NCBI GenBank assembly: GCA_002168015.1
Contig: NHCX01000127.1
Location: forward strand, 1-5,746
DNA from: Verrucomicrobia bacterium TMED44
GTDB taxonomy: Bacteria; Verrucomicrobiota; Verrucomicrobiia; Opitutales; Seribacteraceae
Reading direction: 5' to 3'
Length of the DNA: 5,746 nucleotides
A program made the translations under genes and the position numbers. Shown piece by piece: positions 5,181 to 5,746 of the stretch. Within the stretch, counting starts at the first letter, position 1, and each line of letters starts with the position of its first letter. The notes beneath the pieces were generated by a model that had not been told where the DNA came from, made no database searches, and saw only the letters and a list, made by a program, of their open reading frames with translations.

Positions 5181-5746
5181 TCATTGCTGATTTCCTCTGA
5201 TGGCGTGAAGAGCTTGGAATTTGTGTCCCAAATGTTGCGGGTGGATTAATTCTTTGAGAGCCCCTAAGTTTCCTTCCCCTTCCTTTTGTTTTGTAAACAT
5301 CTTTTGCATAGCCAGTTGGGCTGTGTTCATAAAGAAGGATTCCTGACGTTGAATGCTTATTTGAGTGAATCCATGATTACTCATTATTTCCTGAAGCGGA
5401 TTCCAGCAAACATGACAGGTTATATCCTGTAATCCCGGGTTTTGTAGAATATTGTTGGTTGCCTGATGATTGGTATAGGATCTTGCGGTTCCCTCGGGAA
5501 AATCATTGAAAATTCTTTCTACATCCAATCCGTAATCAAAAGCGAGGAATAGTCCGCTCCAGTTTAACCTTGATAACTTCCTGATTGAACTCTCTGCCCC
5601 TGTGGGCCAGTCAATTATGTAGGGCAAACTATAATTCTGAGGGAATTGTTTTGTTATTTCCAAATCAGATTCACTTTCGAGAAGAATTTTTTCCATCCAT
5701 AACTCACCTTCTAGAGCAACGCCAAGTTCTTCCCACTGAGAACTTA
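5181..5746 (-). CDS. MidA/NDUFAF7-family SAM-dependent methyltransferase, C-terminal part
   Basis: The minus-strand frame stays open from the right edge to a TGA at 5183-5181, showing 187 C-terminal residues of a family (PF02636, formerly DUF185) usually about 350-400 long. The methionine at 5696 is internal: upstream codons continue in family style (QWEELGVALEGELW). Family landmarks are GLFLAFDYG, then EGTARSYTNHQ, NPGLQDITCHVCWNPL, the Gly-Phe turn NHGFTQISIQRQ and the C-terminal LKELIHPQHLGHKFQALHAIRG. The mitochondrial member NDUFAF7 methylates an arginine of the complex I subunit NDUFS2; the bacterial substrate is not established. The SAM-binding N-terminal motifs lie outside the window. 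The gene converges on the FecR/LamG gene with only 5 nt between stops and no visible terminator hairpin, so the two transcripts probably overlap. It looks like a housekeeping neighbour rather than part of the signalling operon. Confidence 0.87.
   Translation of the reverse strand, partial: SSQWEELGVALEGELWMEKILLESESDLEITKQFPQNYSLPYIIDWPTGAESSIRKLSRLNWSGLFLAFDYGLDVERIFNDFPEGTARSYTNHQATNNILQNPGLQDITCHVCWNPLQEIMSNHGFTQISIQRQESFFMNTAQLAMQKMFTKQKEGEGNLGALKELIHPQHLGHKFQALHAIRGNQQ

Noticed and set aside
1..5746. CRISPR array, insertion sequence, prophage, toxin-antitoxin or defence system
   Set aside because: No spaced direct repeats, transposase or integrase motifs, terminal inverted repeats or known defence domains were seen on either strand.

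Overview
The window is moderately AT-rich bacterial chromosome that reads best as Verrucomicrobiota, probably an Opitutales/Puniceicoccales-like member. The main evidence is a sigma-70 factor of the Rhodopirellula/Verrucomicrobium ECF-like type followed directly by a membrane-anchored FecR protein with a C-terminal LamG-type domain, a pairing typical of the Planctomycetes-Verrucomicrobia group. Scarce Shine-Dalgarno sequences agree with this. The assignment is inference from gene families; no rRNA or tRNA is present.

Layout from left to right. (1) Positions 1-65, minus strand: probable start of a divergent gene encoding an exported protein, cut by the window edge. (2) Positions 66-236: divergent intergenic region with an ATTATAAT box that reads TATAAT on both strands, then six perfect TTGA repeats 46 bp before the next gene. 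(3) 237-671 and 707-2179, plus strand: a small GNAT acetyltransferase and a TlpA-like thioredoxin fused to a long, probably internally duplicated N-terminal region of unknown function. (4) 2180-2313: a 134-bp intergenic region with a short hairpin over the upstream stop codon, a small dyad, a 40-nt imperfect inverted repeat and a good Shine-Dalgarno. (5) 2314-5175, plus strand: a tight three-gene operon made of an unrecognised basic protein, the sigma factor (4-nt gap) and the FecR/LamG protein (ATGA overlap). (6) 5181-5746, minus strand: the C-terminal half of a MidA/NDUFAF7-family methyltransferase, convergent with the operon with only 5 nt between the stop codons.

The operon reads as a cell-surface signalling unit. 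The single-pass FecR protein has an anti-sigma-like cytoplasmic N-terminus and would present FecR and carbohydrate-binding-like LamG domains outside the cytoplasm, while the co-translated sigma factor carries the output. The first gene of the operon is the main unknown. No CRISPR array, transposase, phage gene, toxin-antitoxin pair or recognisable defence system is visible. The most promising novelty is the unknown protein attached to the sigma/FecR-LamG pair, together with its structured leader.
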